Positions 63,972 to 64,000 of a stretch of 64,000 nucleotides of DNA are shown here, piece after piece. The position numbers and the translations under genes are program-made. The first letter of the stretch is position 1; each line of letters starts with the position of its first letter. The notes under the pieces were generated by a model, which was not told the origin of the DNA, ran no database searches, and was given only the letters and a program-made list of their open reading frames with translations. Source of the stretch: Coprococcus comes ATCC 27758. Its GTDB lineage: Bacteria; Bacillota; Clostridia; Lachnospirales; Lachnospiraceae. The DNA is taken from positions 2,294,001-2,358,000 of the forward strand of contig NZ_CP102277.1 in the NCBI RefSeq assembly GCF_025149785.1, given 5' to 3'.

Positions 63972-64000
63972 CCTGATTTTATGTAAATATTCCGTTATGA

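Overview
This 64 kb window looks like core chromosome of an anaerobic, low-to-mid GC Clostridia, most likely a Lachnospiraceae gut bacterium. The evidence is the anaerobic ribonucleotide reductase (NrdD/NrdG), the FMN-riboswitch rib operon, an iron-sulfur serine dehydratase, a flavin reductase-rubredoxin fusion, a FeoA-FeoB fusion, dense short operons, TTGACA/TATAAT-type promoters and strong AAGGAGG ribosome sites. The family name is inferred from protein resemblance and gene order. I see no transposase, integrase, prophage or CRISPR array.

Layout: 1-3.3 kb, MarR-controlled ABC exporter pair (second partner cut by the window edge). 3.4-6 kb, thiM-thiE and a threonine aldolase-like gene. 6.1-10.4 kb, MFS transporter plus M20 amidohydrolase, divergent from an unfamiliar regulator with repeated operator-like boxes between them. 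10.5-15 kb, a tRNA-Trp, nrdG, a small lipoprotein, nrdD with paired NrdR boxes, and an HD hydrolase. 15.2-21.6 kb, the complete F1Fo ATP synthase operon atpBEFHAGDC; atpB has no normal start codon near its ribosome site. 22 kb, a second identical tRNA-Trp. 22.2-27.5 kb, an aldo/keto reductase and ribDE-BA-H under an FMN riboswitch. 27.6-33.7 kb, MATE exporter, flavin reductase-rubredoxin, iron alcohol dehydrogenase, LysR and sdaAB-sdaAA. 33.8-38.3 kb, ABC exporter, YeiH-like protein, and two Hsp20 genes under a CIRCE operator.

38.4-44.8 kb holds a sugar-acid locus: mannitol/fructuronate dehydrogenase, GntP permease and PfkB kinase, divergent from a ROK repressor. It appears to be decaying: gntP carries a frameshift in a poly-A run, the kinase lacks its GAGD active-site segment, and a frameshifted winged-helix remnant lies beside it. 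45-52.6 kb contains nitroreductase, LysR, GNAT, and a probable metal- or thiol-stress operon (permease, ArsR, CobW GTPase, CxxC mini-thioredoxin, PatB-type lyase, 58-aa protein), followed by a double CmpB-domain membrane protein.

52.9-53.5 kb is the most unusual stretch. A near-ideal promoter drives an RNA of about 500 nt made largely of tandem ~56-nt repeats, ending in a strong terminator, with no ordinary gene in it. The repeats carry Shine-Dalgarno-like motifs and short overlapping reading frames. 53.6-57.4 kb has a radical SAM protein, a nitroreductase, and a MetE-like methyltransferase divergent from a LysR regulator with a MET-box between them. 57.5-64 kb has feoAB with a Fur-like box and a potassium operon: a 52-aa membrane protein, TrkH/KtrB, TrkA/KtrA, a short KdpD-like kinase and a KdpE-like regulator, preceded by an exact 11-bp tandem repeat.
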